Assembly (NCBI GenBank): GCA_036927565.1
Contig: JAYESD010000002.1
Coordinates: forward strand, 143,165,167 to 143,229,166
Source: Tuctoria greenei
Taxonomy: Eukaryota > Streptophyta > Magnoliopsida > Poales > Poaceae
Length of the DNA: 64,000 nucleotides
Direction: 5' to 3'
Shown piece after piece: positions 43,563 to 56,000 of the stretch. Numbering within the stretch: position 1 is the stretch's first letter; every line of letters starts with the position of its first letter. Both the position numbers and the translations under genes were made by a program. Below the pieces are notes generated by a model, which saw only the letters and a program-made list of their open reading frames with translations, was not told the DNA's origin and made no database searches.

Positions 43563-45121
43563 AGCTTATCCTTTGCTCGTCCCGAGCGAAGTCAAGACTT
43601 TCGGTTGATGATCAGGAGTTGCTACAATGTTCTATTTTTCAAAAGTACCATGTACACAACAAAATTCTCTACCTAGTATTGCAAAAATTGACATGGTACT
43701 TCACCCATCTCAAGTCATTATGGGGTTATGCCATCTCCTATTCATGGGTGGTTGAAATATAGAACAACAATTGGAGCACACATACCCTAGAAATCAAGTT
43801 CCACTCAAATTCCAGAGAGTGCAATTTAAATTTTAAGTATATCATTTTTATTCTCTTAGTCTCTCCTTTATGTGTAGTGGAAATATGTCCTCATCAAGGC
43901 ATTTTGTCTAAATTCATCCTACCTCTAAATAAGGCTTCTATGTGGAGCTTGGTAGGGAATATAGTAGGCATATTTGCAACACATAATATTGCTAACTCAA
44001 AAAAGCAAGCCTTAGGAGAAATCAATTCAAAACAATTTGATTCAATACTTGTGCATGTGTGATAGAATGGAGTGGATGTGATATTGAGATGACTCCTTTT
44101 TGAGTGGACTCTCTTATTTTGCACGGATGAAACATGGCTACTTTTCTCTTTTTTTTTTCTCATGCTTATGATGTAAGCATGCATTTTCTTTTTCTTTTTC
44201 TTTTTCTTGTAGCCATGTCGTCTACTCCCTTTTTATGCAATAAATTTTGGAGAGAGTACTAAACATGAATGATATGGAGTTTTTCTTTTTATTGTGGAAT
44301 CGTGGTATGATGGGATTTTGCTTACTTCTATTGTAGAAGTATAACATGTGCAAGGGAAGTCTTGAATTCAAAAAGTAATGAATGAAATCTCACATAGGTC
44401 TATACTAGTTTGACAAAGCTCAATGTGAAGACAAACAACATATGCATAAGGTCTATCAATGTGATGTATCATATGACTTTGGTAGGTATTTCTAATAAAA
44501 TGAGAGTAACTTAAATCTTTTTAGAATTTTATCCGGAAATCTAAGTTTCACTTTCAAACTAGGAATAGCATCCCTATCACTATATCATATCTCACAACAA
44601 CTTAGAATGGATTAAGCTTTTGCTACCCACAATTTCCAAATCAAGGCAAAAGCAATTTTAGCCAATGAGAGCAATATGTTGTAGAGTAGTAAGTTGTGGA
44701 CTAGGTACTTAGGAAAATTAAAATAGAGCAACTATTCATCATTTCATCTATGTGAATTCAAAGTCATTCTTAACGCACATCTTTTATTCGAAAACAAATC
44801 TATCCCACTTATTATTATTGTTTTTTTTATATGCGAGGTGGATAATGGGTAAATGGTAAATAAATATGCAAAGGGATTGATATAATTTACCTCAAGTGGG
44901 GGTCCTCCCCCAAGCTTGTTCTTCACTCACCTCCGTGATGAGGGCTGAACCCTTGATGAAGGAAGTATGCCGCGAGATCGGCTTGTTGTTGTCGTTGTAG
45001 CGTGGAGTTGAAGTTGGTGAATTGAGCGTCCATGTGTTGCTGTCAGTCTTGGGTATCTTGGACATGCCCTTGGACAGTGTTGTAGATGTCACATGTTCTC
45101 ACTTCAAGCTCTTCCATACAT
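43563..45121 (-). other. Internal non-coding part of element 6
   Basis: AT-rich, with a (TTTTC)n-like stretch at 44185-44210. It begins with AAGCTTGGG-type sequence on the sense strand and has no polymerase or integrase motif. Confidence 0.6.
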
Positions 45122-45700
45122 CTAGTGATCCTTCATTTCCTGGCTATAGTCACAATGACTTCTAGCCGAAGAGGAACGACATCTTCTCATGAACGTTGGA
45201 GGCAAGCTGCTAGAGCTTGAAGTGGATAGGGGTGGTTCCCATGTGGCACCCGACCATCCATGCCAAGACAGACCTTCGGTCTCATATGATGGAGGTTCAG
45301 TCCATCCAGGTGCATTACCCATTGGGTTCTCTTCCTCTTCGTACTCATGGACCGTGGAGGCTGTTGGGGGCATGGCCGCTCTCCTTGTACGGCTTCCAGT
45401 AACCCAGCCAGAGACATTACTTCTTCAGGCTTCCTCGACGGGAAGAAGATCAATGGTTAGCCTCCGATATTTGTACAAATGATAATCCAAGTTCGGTAAC
45501 TGAATTTCATTGACAAAGCCAGGATAATAAAATAATAAAGAGTCATCTTGATCATGCTTAAGGGTATGTCCTTGCACTAAACAATCTTCATTAATCAATT
45601 CTCTTTCATTTTCAATATACTCAAATGAAGAATATTCTAGTGCCCCTACCCTAGTAGCAATACGAGAAATCAATGAAGTATATTCAATTGGCCTTGTTCT
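45122..45700 (-). pseudogene. Second coding fragment of element 6
   Basis: Short minus-strand frames at 45673-45425, 45453-45187 and 45373-45122 encode hydrophilic Pro/Ser-rich sequence (for example HEYEEEENPMG). They probably continue the gag-like protein after frame changes. No named domain. Confidence 0.4.
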
Positions 45701-45912
45701 TGGAATGTAATCTAACTATTGTGTCATCATGGCAATAACTGAAGCAACTTTTATCTTTTTAATCTTGGCAAGTAAAATTTTCAGCTCATCTTCACGCACT
45801 ACCCTTACGTCTCCTCTAGGGAACATAGTCATAGACACTCATTTATGCATGAAGCGTAAAGTAGGGTTGTGCAAGTGGCTATTCCTAGGTGCACTACATC
45901 TGACCTCACTAG

Positions 45913-46461
45913 TTAAATTTTGCCAAAACTTCGTTTGTTAAACATAGGCAATGCGTCTAAATCTAGCAAACAACCTTTATGGAAGCCTAGGATTTCACTT
46001 AATTCTTTCCATAGGGTGTTGTATTCTTTTTGAAATAATCTAAAAGTAATACCATCATATCCTATTTTGAGTGTGAAAAAGAATTGCATGGAGAGAAGGC
46101 GTGAACCTCTCTCCTCTATGTGACCAAAGTTTTCCCATCCTAGTGCATGCCAAATGGAAAAGAATTCAGAATCCATACCTATTTTGGAGATCAAATCCGG
46201 ATCATAAGCTTTCGTATGAGAAAACTCACGATCTTGGAGGAGCTTGTATGCTTGATATTCAACTTCACTTTGTATGTCGAGGTTATCATCGTGAAGAAGT
46301 TGGTACGGGTTGCTCCTCTCACCCATGGGAGTGTCCTCACATACACTCCTCCTCCGTGAACTTGGTGTAGCAATGGAAGAGGGGCGTGCACTTGGATCTC
46401 TTCCATGGCTTGAGCTTGCAGCCTCCTTCCTCTTCCCAAACAACCTCTTCATTCCTTTCAT
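45913..46461 (-). CDS. Gag-like protein of element 6, partly preserved
   Basis: ATG at 46461 (MKGMKRLFGKRK) opens 182 codons; an upstream in-frame ATG at 46623 is possible but adds low-complexity hydrophobic sequence. The conserved-looking part is AYDPDLISKIGMDSEFFSIW, then LGWENFG, then ERGSRLLSMQFFFTL, FRLFQKEYNTLWKELSEILGF and LDLDALPMFNKRSF. This pattern recurs in grass proteins annotated as unclassified retrotransposon or putative plant transposon protein. Its biochemical role is not established to my knowledge. A structural, gag-like role is inferred from position just inside the 5' LTR. It ends at TAA 45915-45913, probably before the original end. Confidence 0.6.
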   Translation of the reverse strand: MKGMKRLFGKRKEAASSSHGRDPSARPSSIATPSSRRRSVCEDTPMGERSNPYQLLHDDNLDIQSEVEYQAYKLLQDREFSHTKAYDPDLISKIGMDSEFFSIWHALGWENFGHIEERGSRLLSMQFFFTLKIGYDGITFRLFQKEYNTLWKELSEILGFHKGCLLDLDALPMFNKRSFGKI

Positions 46462-46675
46462 GATCACAACAAATAAGAACACAACAAGGCAAAAACTCGA
46501 AAGAGGTGATGTTAGCAAAAGCAACCCCCCCCCCCCAACGAATTTTCCCTTGAGGAGCTTGAGAGCAAATTGCAAATGCAAACAAAAGCAAATCTTTTTG
46601 AGTTGGAATTTGAGCAAGAGCACTTAAATGAAGAGCAAGAAAAATAATGTGAGCAAGAGTGACTTTGGGGAGGTA

Positions 46676-47151
46676 TGATGAGAATGGTATAGCATAATCA
46701 TAACTACTACTCCTACCACATATATGGAATCCACAATCAAATAAGAAACGCTTCATCCAAGTATATGAACAATAGAAGACTAGAGATAACATCTTTATTA
46801 GGAACGAAGTCACAAATACAAATAGGAATATGAGAGCCATACCTTTCCCAATTAGGAATTGGGAAGAGACTCCTTCTACTCCTCTCCTACTTGGACTATG
46901 GACTAGAGGCTCTCCTCTCTACAACCTATACTCCTCTAAACCTATGGAGAGTAGTGGATACAGTGGATGTATACTCAAGTGGTGTGTGTGTGTGAAGTGA
47001 GGGTAGGGGCTCCTATTTATAGGTGGAGAAGGTTTGATTCCTGCCACCACAAGCACGCGAATCAGTCACCACTGACTTCTTCAAGCTGGGAGGAGCTTCA
47101 AATAATTGAGTTATATTGACAGGTGAAAATGGTATATAACAGCCATCAACA
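46676..47151 (-). repeat. 5' LTR of element 6 (476 bp), internally deleted
   Basis: It matches 42723-43552 at both ends but has lost about 354 bp, with a junction after GGGAGGAGC at about 47096. Confidence 0.85.
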
Positions 47152-47566
47152 AGAAAATGGTATATTGACAGGTCAACTTACCTCGACGGCCGAGTTCTCG
47201 AGCTCGTCTGAGCTGCTAATCAGAAGAAAATCTGAGTGAAACCTGTTTGCATTGAACTGTCTAGTACTTTCAAGCAGATCTCAAATCTTTCGGGGGTCCG
47301 AGCGCCTCAGTGCTGATCCTACGTGGGGTTACTACTGGATAACAAACCTAGGACTCATATATGGAGCGTTGGAGATGTCGGAGGTATCCGCTACCTTTGA
47401 AAATGTCCCCTGCGGGACCACCACATGGACGCCTATCCCTTGCCCTAGTTCGTTCTAGGCAGCGTTGAAACCCAACAGGCAGACCTTCGAACCTAGAACT
47501 CGATCGAATTAGGCATAAGTTGTAACTGGAGAGCTTACCTTGGACTTATGGAATAGCATCATGGTT

Positions 47567-47905
47567 GATGGTAGAATCGCATCATGCCCCATCGATGAGT
47601 CGTTCACGGCCCAGAGGGAATCGATGTGCAGATGATGATAGAATCGTGTCTCGCCTCGTCTACGAGCCTTTCATGGCTCTGAGGGGTCGAGCGTTGTGGA
47701 CGGCTGTAGAGTCATGTCATGCCCCATCCGTGAGCCATTCACGACTGGATGGAGATCATCATTGTAGATGATGGTAGAGTCGTGTCTCGCCCCATCCGCA
47801 AGCCGTTCGTAGCTCGGATGGGATAGGCATTGTAGACGATGGTAAAGTTATATTGTGCCCTGTTCGTGAGCCATTCGTGGCTCAAAGGGGATGGGGTCGA
47901 GAGAC
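47567..47905. repeat. Tandem repeat, about five units of 67-68 bp
   Basis: Units start at 47567, 47634, 47702, 47770 and 47838 with GATGGTAGARTCGTGTC-like sequence, followed by CCCCATCCG and GAGCCNTTC. Copies are diverged, so the array is old. Confidence 0.82.
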
Positions 47906-48572
47906 TTACCTTGATGGCCGAGTTCCCAAACCCGTTTGAGCTTCCTATCGGTCATATTCGAGTCAAACGTGATCACTTTCAAATGTGAAGGCGAATGAAA
48001 CCCAACACTCAGTTTTGACAGATAGTTGAGGTCCAGGCTCGATGCCTGCATTTCATGTGATCCTGTTTGGTGCATTGATGCAGATCCCGAGCCTTTTGGG
48101 GGTATAGGCGGCTTGATGCCGACCCTTCGGGGGGCTACCCCTGAATCGCTGAGCTAGGACCTGGATACGGAGCATTAGAGATGTCGAAGGTATCCATTAC
48201 CTTCGAAGATGTCTCGCATGGTAGCGGTCTCGAAACCCCAGTGGGCCGTCTTCAAATCCGAAACTCGGTCGGACCCAGCGTGTAAGTCGAGATTCTTTCT
48301 TTCTTACTCTGGCCCCCACCCCACCACAGGGTCGTCGTTACGGGGAATGCGTCCCTCCAAGCTGGAGCGGGCTTCAAGGAGGAGCGAGGTGAAGCGGGTC
48401 ATGAGCATTTGTAGTCTCTGCCGGTCTTTATTGTGGCACAACTTTTGAGGAGGCAAAGCGGCGTGCGAAGGGAGCCTTTGGTCCTTGCATTCCTTTATTC
48501 ATGGCACCGGTTACGAGATGGCTTGGTGCGCCATCACCATCATGTTTATCCCTTTGACTCCTCTCGTGGGAC

Positions 48573-48580
48573 TATAAATA
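48573..48580 (+). promoter_or_regulatory. TATA box of an unidentified retroelement
   Basis: GGGACTATAAATAGCCCC is a strong plant TATA context. An open frame starting ATGGCGGACAAAC at 48632 follows, but is cut by element 7 at 48775. Confidence 0.5.
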
Positions 48581-48774
48581 GCCCCATCAGGTGGCTTCTC
48601 TCATCCATCGCCCACACCTTTCTCTTCACTCAATGGCGGACAAACTTCTCTGCCTCCTCCCCTACTACCTTCCCACTTGTAACCTAGTTGCTTACCTTGA
48701 TAATGAGATTGTGGTGGCTGGGACTTCACTCCAAGCCGGCCGGGGCCATCAACTTGGTTGGGAAGGTCCTAATC

Positions 48775-51700
48775 TGTGGGGACCAGAATCCCGACCTCCA
48801 GAGATCTCATTGGGTGGTGTTGTGCGATGCGACACCTAACAGTATACAAGAAAAGGACGAGAACAATTTACAATACCAAGTCTTTATTGAAAAGCACAAC
48901 AAAAGTTTTAAAATACTAACGAAAGGAAAGAGAACTATACATCATAGCTATGCTCTCATCACTAGTTATGCAAAAGCAAAGTCATCCATGTCCTGAGTAC
49001 TTCGCACTAGCAACACACAACTCACGGCGGCGTGCAGGGTTCCCACTCGGCTATAAACCCTGGAGGGGGTGCAACCTCGTCATCAAACCCATCATTAGTC
49101 GTATAATATGCAAAAACTCGTTAACTGCAAACGTGAGCATAAGGCTCAGCAAGACTAACCCGTCTCACTAGACATATGCAAGGGTGAATACTAAGCATAG
49201 GTAAGGTAAAGCATAAAGGACTCACCTACAAGTGGATCCTTATAGTCAAGTTTTAACTTGCACATGACATTCTTCAGGCACGACACATCATAGACTCCAC
49301 AATCAAACAAGAAACATTTTGCCGATGATATGACGTGCACAAAGCACACAATGCCTTTACAGGTAAAGTATGGGGAAGCTGTAAACTTTTAATTATACTA
49401 TTTCTAAGCCAAACAAGGTTGTCCAAGCAATTTGTAATCCCAAATATCATATTCTCCTGACTTCTTCAGTATTTACTACATCACAGCGCAGTGAACAAGT
49501 GGTACTCTATTACCGCGAGGGACATTGATTGCAATCAGGATACACCCGGAACAACACGACACATATGCACTTTCGAAAATGTCAGCGAGTACTTACAGTA
49601 GTACCTACGTAACACTTCAGTACTAGTCGTATATGGCCACCTTTCACTAAACACTTGAATGTCGAACCGGTGAATCCGTCACGAGCAGGAGGTCACTGCA
49701 TGGGGCGTACTCAGATGTGCCCACCAGCTGATTTACACCTTGCTGCCTTCAACCTACGCCTATAAAACGGAACGGAATGCCTCGAAAAACTAGTATCAAG
49801 CTACGCCAGTTTACTGGAGCCCATTCCTCCAGTATGTCGCCGGTACAATTCAAGCGTGTCCAGCAGAGCCGCACACGAAACGGTCCTCAATCGACACAAG
49901 CAGGGCTACGCACGTGAGACCACGTCTCGCTGCATCCTATCCACTTCTCGGTCTCAATTTCATATTCATAAACCATTTTCTGATTCCAGATCCTCCCGTG
50001 TGATAAAATTCCTATCTCGCGAGTAGATTCCAACTACTCGACTTCTACCGAATTCCTATGAGCATAAGCATAGCAGTGTCTACTCAACGGGCCGTAGACC
50101 TACCCAAGACTCCATATGATTTGTGGGCCATGCAGGTGGATGTCAAACACCTTAAACGTAATGCACAATCATCTTAAGACGTAAGGTGAAGTAAAAACTG
50201 CAAAACACTGTAAGGAACTTAAATGCAAACCGGGGCTTGCCTGAATACGAGTCTGAGCCTATGTTAGTTTCTGGCAGCTGGACCTCCAAAGCTTCCGGCT
50301 GCTCCTCAATTTCAGTTACTACACGATATGAATATACTAGGTATGAATGACTTTAAAAATAATTAATATGCTTGAGGTGGTGTGAATATCCTAGGATGAA
50401 CATAAGATAATTATCTTAATTGGCTTTGGGACTTTTATGGTAGATACTAGTGACTATAGAGAAGACTCTTGCAAAGAACAGGAGATGATCAAGGAAGTTT
50501 GTTGTTCTCAAAAATTATGGTAAGCAATATCCTTCTCTAAATTTTGGTTGAAATTTTGGAGACCTATCATGGCTACCAGGGGTTTTATCATGTAGAGGGG
50601 GTCTCATTGGTTCTAGGAAAATTTGTTTCACTATTTTCTAACTTTCCTACAGGGAGAAACTGATTTTTCAAGTTTGGGTAAATTTCTGGAAATTGATTTT
50701 CCATTTTTCTCAATTTATAACTACATAGAGATTTGGAATGTCGATCAACCCAGTATTTTAAGTCCAAAGAACTTGAAATTTTTACTGGAGATCAAGGGTA
50801 TTAACAATAGTGTTCTGACCAAAATTGGGAATTTTCCAATTAACAGAACTGTAGGAATGAATGCTTTAAGCATTTTGATTATCTGAATTATAGATAAATT
50901 TCTATGGATTTTCATACAAATCCAAGTGCACCACTGGACATTATTCTTCATGCTGGTTCTAGCAAAATTAATTTGGAATTTTTTGGATAATTCTACTGGA
51001 AGCTATGGATTTTCCAAGTTTGGATTGAATCTGGATTTATTTTCCTATTGGAAATTTCAAATAAAAGGGCCGGTCCCACTTCATTTGAATCGGGCCAATC
51101 AGAACTGAGCCACATCGGGAGCCACGGGGTTAACCCGCGCATCCACACCGGATCCGCGTTCACAGCTGATCCCACGCGAGAGGGTGTCGTTGACATGTGG
51201 GACCCGCAACCTTCGTCTATCTCCCGATGTGGCGGCGTTTCTCGCCGGAACCACGGCGGCGCTTTGCCGGACCTAGTTGCGTCGACCTCCTTCCGGCCTC
51301 GCCTTGACCGCTCAACCATAAAATCGACCGCACAAGCCGATGGTGGTGTCCAATCAAGTCGTCGATGGCCGGAGACGGTGGTGCGACGGTGACGGCGGAG
51401 CTAGGGTTTTAGCGTTCATCGGAAATGCTCAGAAATGGCGTAACAGGCCCGAGAAAAGGTCGAGAATGTTCCTGGGAGCACCAGGATGATGATTTGGGGG
51501 TTAGAATGGGGTGACATCGCCGACAAAGCAGAGTTCGACAGCGAAGTACGTTTTTTCAACCGGCGGCCGCGAAATCTCAAAATCTAAGGTGCTCTCTTGA
51601 TAACTTTCAGGGTTTTTGGGCAGGGAGCTTCGTTAGGACATACAAAAGGTATCTGCTAACCAAATTAAAGGATGATTGCAAGAATGAAATGAATTTAAGC

Positions 51701-53033
51701 GCGAAGTCTTGCTGTTGTATTCAGAAATCTTTCGGTTATCGAATAAGAACTCGAGCTACACTTCATGTCATAGGCTTAGATTCTGTGAGCATAAACTAGA
51801 GAGGATTGCAAACCTTTTTGCTTAAAGGATCGAGGCTGGAGATGACCTAGAACTAGAGCTCAACGGTGAGACAATGAAGGTTCTCGATGGCTTCCTCGAC
51901 GGCAACCGAAAAACTTCAAAATATTCAAAGCAGAAGCTATGTCACGATCAATGACCAAATAGAATACGTAGAGGAGGTTGTGACAAGCCTTTTATCTACT
52001 TACAGCTCGGGGAGAAATGACTTCAATGGTTGGTGAAAGCTCGATCGAACAGAGGCGGCAGAAATGGCGTGAACCGAGGTGGAGCTCAACGACGACAACC
52101 AAGGGGGGGGGGGGTATTTATAGGGACGAAGGGATGAGGGGAGCGCGCCACGGCGCAAGCAAGCAAGCAGCTTGGTGGATGCATGCCGCGTCGTGGTGTC
52201 GCGCGCAGCCAGCGTCGATCGGCGGGGAGAGCTAGATACAGAGCACCCTGTGGGTTGCACTCGAGTGGGTTAGGCTGACCGTGGGTCCCACCTCCTCTTA
52301 TCCACTTCCCCTCTCTGCAACTTCAATTTTTCTACCAAACTTGATCCAAAAATTCTAGATTTTTGTGGGGAGTCTCAAATAAATATCTGGAATTTGATTC
52401 TACAATTGTATTTCGATTTGGAGCAAGTTTCATTTGAAATTGGATGAAATTCAATGGTGTCACTGAATTAAATAGCAACTGAGTTCCAAAAATTGTGAAA
52501 CTTTGAGGATAAGTCAAGCAAGTCATGCTGACCATGATGGTGTGTTCAAATCTTGATGTTTAAATAAGTTGAACATAATTCAAAATTTGAATTCCTAATA
52601 TGGTCTGAATTTGCTAAGCATCTCAAATAAAATAACAAATGGAGTTCAAAATTTATGAAACTTTGCAGGAAGTCTATTTGGAATATTAGTAAACCATAAA
52701 CAAATTTATGGCCTCATAATTGAATAATTTTGACAGGGCCAAATGTACAGTAGCATATTCAATTTGTAATTAATTTGAATATATATTGGGTACTGCATAT
52801 TAAATTGACCTAGGATCCTCCATTCAAATAATTCCAAACTTTGAAGAGAGGTCAAAAGAATTTATCTAAGATTATTGGTGAAGTTCATTCCCCATGTTAA
52901 TAAAATTTAAGCATGAGTGGAAGAATTTTTTTGATGAGATCAAGTTCATAAGCATAGCTATAATTGGTCTCCATTAGGGTTGATAACCAACTTACAACTG
53001 AACCTCATATGAAGGAAAATGTGGGATTTTACA
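48775..53033 (-). repeat. 3' LTR of element 7 (4,259 bp)
   Basis: It starts on the minus strand TGTAAAATCCC (at 53033) and ends GGTCCCCACA (at 48775). It matches 60886 onward with scattered substitutions. An open frame (51048-51392) recurs at 63159-63503 simply because the LTRs are copies. Confidence 0.93.
52115..52123 (-). promoter_or_regulatory. LTR promoter TATA box of element 7
   Basis: The minus strand reads CTATAAATACCCC about 915 bp after the LTR start. If used, U3 is about 0.95 kb and R plus U5 about 3.3 kb. Confidence 0.65.
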
Positions 53034-53044
53034 TCCCCCCCCTT
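53034..53044 (-). promoter_or_regulatory. Polypurine tract of element 7
   Basis: The minus strand reads AAGGGGGGGGA directly before TGTAAAATCCC. Confidence 0.9.
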
Positions 53045-53093
53045 AAAAGAATCTCGTCCCGAGATTACAAAAGGAAGGATAAAAGGAAAAGAT

Positions 53094-56000
53094 CTAATAA
53101 AAATATGACATTAACAAGTCCGAATAGTTGGTTCTAAGATATTCCTCGCTTTCCTATGTTGCTTCATCAGCGGTGTGGTTTCCCCACAAGACTTTGTAGA
53201 AATGCAAGGTGCGGTTTCTTGTGGTACGAGTCTTCTCATCGACTATCTGAGTTGGATGCTCAGATTAAGTAAGATCTGGTTGGAGAGCTTCCAAATCCTC
53301 CATACGGACTTCCGCTGGGGCCTTGAGACATTTTCTCAATTGCGAAATGTGAAACTCATTGTGGACCCCTGAAAGCAATGCCGGCAGCTCTAGCCGATAG
53401 GCTACAGGTCTGCATTGCTCACTTATTGCAAATGGTCCGATGAAACATGGAGCTAGCTTCCCTTTTAATCCGAAGCGATGCATCCCTTTCATTGGGGATA
53501 CACGAAGGTAAACGTGATCCCCGATATCAAAGTGAAGCGGTCGACGTCGTTTGTCCGCATAGCTTTTCTTGCGAGACTGAGCAGCCTTGAGGTTGGCTTG
53601 AATAACTCGTACTCAATGTTTTGCTTCCTTTACCAAGTCTATACCATATGTTACTCGTTCACCGGATTCACACCAGTTCAAAGGTGTGCGGCACTTCCGG
53701 CCATAAAGAGCTTCATATGGTGCCATTTGGATGCTAGTCTGATAACCATTGTTGTATGAAAACTCCACCAATGGTAGATGATCATCCCAATTCTTACCAT
53801 GGTAGATGGCATAGGCGCGGAGCATATCCTCTAGCACTTGGTTTACTCGTTCGTTTGACCATCAGTCTGTGGATGGTAAGCTGAGCTTCGAATCAATTTG
53901 GTACCCAGAGATGCGTGGAGCTGCTCCCAAAATCGAGCAACAAACAAGGTTCCATGATCTGATATGATAGTGCGGGGTACTCTGTGTAAGCATAAGATCC
54001 TGGCAATATACAGCTCTGCATATTGTCGTGCCACATACTTGACATTGTCTGGAATAAAGTGAGCCGACTTGGTGAGTCGGTCGACTATCACCCAAATCGA
54101 GACATGCTTGCGAAAGGTGAGAGGTAATCCAACAATGAAATCCATGCTGATGTCCTCAAATTTCCAGGCCGGTATGCTTAAAGGTTGTAGTTGTCCGACT
54201 GCCTTTAGATGGTCGGCTTTCACTCATCGACATGTATCACATTCGGATACATACTTCGCTATTTCCCTCTTCATCTGAGTCCACCAAAATTTCGTATTCA
54301 AGTATTGGTACAATTTGTTACTCCCCGGATGAATAGACTATTTGGACAAATGAGCTTCGTCCATAATTTTCTTCTGAAGTCCCACATTGCGGGTTACCAC
54401 GATGCGTTCTTTGAACCAGACAGTACCATCATCATCACCTCGGAAACACTCCATTTCCCCCTTTTTCATTTGTTGGCGAATATGCGATATGCCCTTGTCT
54501 TCCTTCTAAGCCTCCACAATTTCCTCCCTTATGGTAGGAATGAGGGCTAGATTGTAGAGCGCCCCATATGGAACCAAGTAGAGACTCGGTTCCTCTTCCT
54601 CTAACAAGGTGATAGAAAGGTTATTGATATGGGACTTGTGACTTAGCGCATCTACGACTACATTTGCCTTTCCGGGATGGTAGTAGATCTCAATCTCATA
54701 GCCTTTGATTAACTCCAACCATCCGCGTTGTCGCATATTCAAATCTTTCTGGGTGAAGATGTACTTCAAGCTTTTGTGATCGGTGTAGAGATGTACTAGG
54801 TTGCCCCATAGATAGTGTCTCCACATCTTTAATGTTAGTACCACGGCGGCAAGCTCAAGATCATGAGTCGGATAATGCTGCTCATGGTTCCGAAGCTGCT
54901 GTGATCCATAAGAAATCACCCTTCTGTCTTGCATTAATACGCAACCCAAACCAATCCCAGATGCATCACAATAAACATCAAATGATCTAGTTGTGTTTGG
55001 TTGGGCTAATACTGGCGCTGTTGTGAGGTGTTTTACTAATGCTTGAAAACCTTCCTCACATTCCTTCGTCCATGTATATTTCTTTCCTTTCTTTAGAAGT
55101 TCTGTCATTGGTTTAGCTATCTTGGAAAATCTTGGGATGAACCTCCGGTAATATCCTGCTAAACCTAGGAAACTTCGAACTTCATGCACAGACTTAGGAG
55201 ACTCCCATTTGAGTACTTGCTTAATCTTGCTTGGATCAACTGCAATCCCTCCGGCAGAGATGATGTGCCCTAGAAATGGTACTTGGTTGATCCAGAACTC
55301 ACATTTGCTGAACTTAGCGTACAACTTGTGGTCCCGCAATTGTTGAAGCACGATGTGTAAATGTTGTGCATGTTCTTCTTTGGATTTTGAGTACACAAGG
55401 ATGTCGTCGATGAAGATCACGACAAACTTTTCCAAATCCGACATGAACACCGAATTCATTAGATACATGAAATGGGCCGGTGCGTTGGTCAATACGAAGG
55501 ACATGACAAGGTACTCATATAATCCATACCTCATCGAGAATGCTGTCTTAGGTATATCCTCTGGTCGAATCCTGATTTGATGATACCCAGAGCGAAGATC
55601 CATTTTTGAAAATACCCGAGCACCCACCAATTGATCGAACAAAATATCGATATGGGGTAGTGGATACTTGTTCTTGATCGTGACAGCATTGAGTGGATGA
55701 TAGTCCACACATAGTCTCAATGTTTTATCCTTCTTTTCTACGAACAATGCAGAACAACCCTAAGATGACGAACTTGGAAGAATGAAACCCTTGTCCAAAA
55801 ATTCCTTCAACTGCTCTTTCAGTTCTGCATGTTCCTTAGGTGCCATCTTATACAGCTTTCTCGAGATTGGCACTATTCCCGGTACAAGTTCAATCTTAAA
55901 CTCGACATCTCTTTCTGGTGGCATGCCAGGAAGATCTTGGGGAAAAACGTCCGGATACTCACATACTACTGGAATGTCTTTGAGTTTACAGGCTTCAGCG

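Larger units (their letters stand above)
42723..47151 (-). mobile_element. Non-autonomous LTR retrotransposon 6
   Basis: The LTR pair is 42723-43552 (830 bp) and 46676-47151 (476 bp). Both start TGATGAGAATGG and end with the TCAACA of a TGTTGACGG/TGTTGATGG terminus. A polypurine tract next to the left copy gives minus orientation. The interior holds a gag-like frame but no reverse transcriptase or integrase, so the element must rely on others. The flanking 5-mers do not match (TGATA, AGAAA), so it may have been altered after insertion. Confidence 0.82.
47152..48774. other. Unidentified repeat region with internal duplication
   Basis: Two related blocks, about 47195-47420 and 47915-48220, share GCCGAGTTC..., then a GAGATGTCGRAGGTATCC segment about 820 bp apart, with a tandem repeat between them. 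A TATA box follows at 48573. It reads like an LTR or leader of another retroelement cut by element 7, but no ends or proteins were found. Confidence 0.45.

Noticed and set aside
48632..48839. Open frame MADKLLCLLPYYLP after a TATA box as a host gene
   Set aside because: It is cut by the LTR of element 7 and sits in repeat-like DNA. Nothing supports a host protein.
51048..51392. 114-codon open frame present again at 63159-63503, with a 108-codon frame opposite each
   Set aside because: The two places are the paired LTRs of one element, so conservation is expected from copying. No known domain is visible, and the opposite-strand frame shows composition effects.
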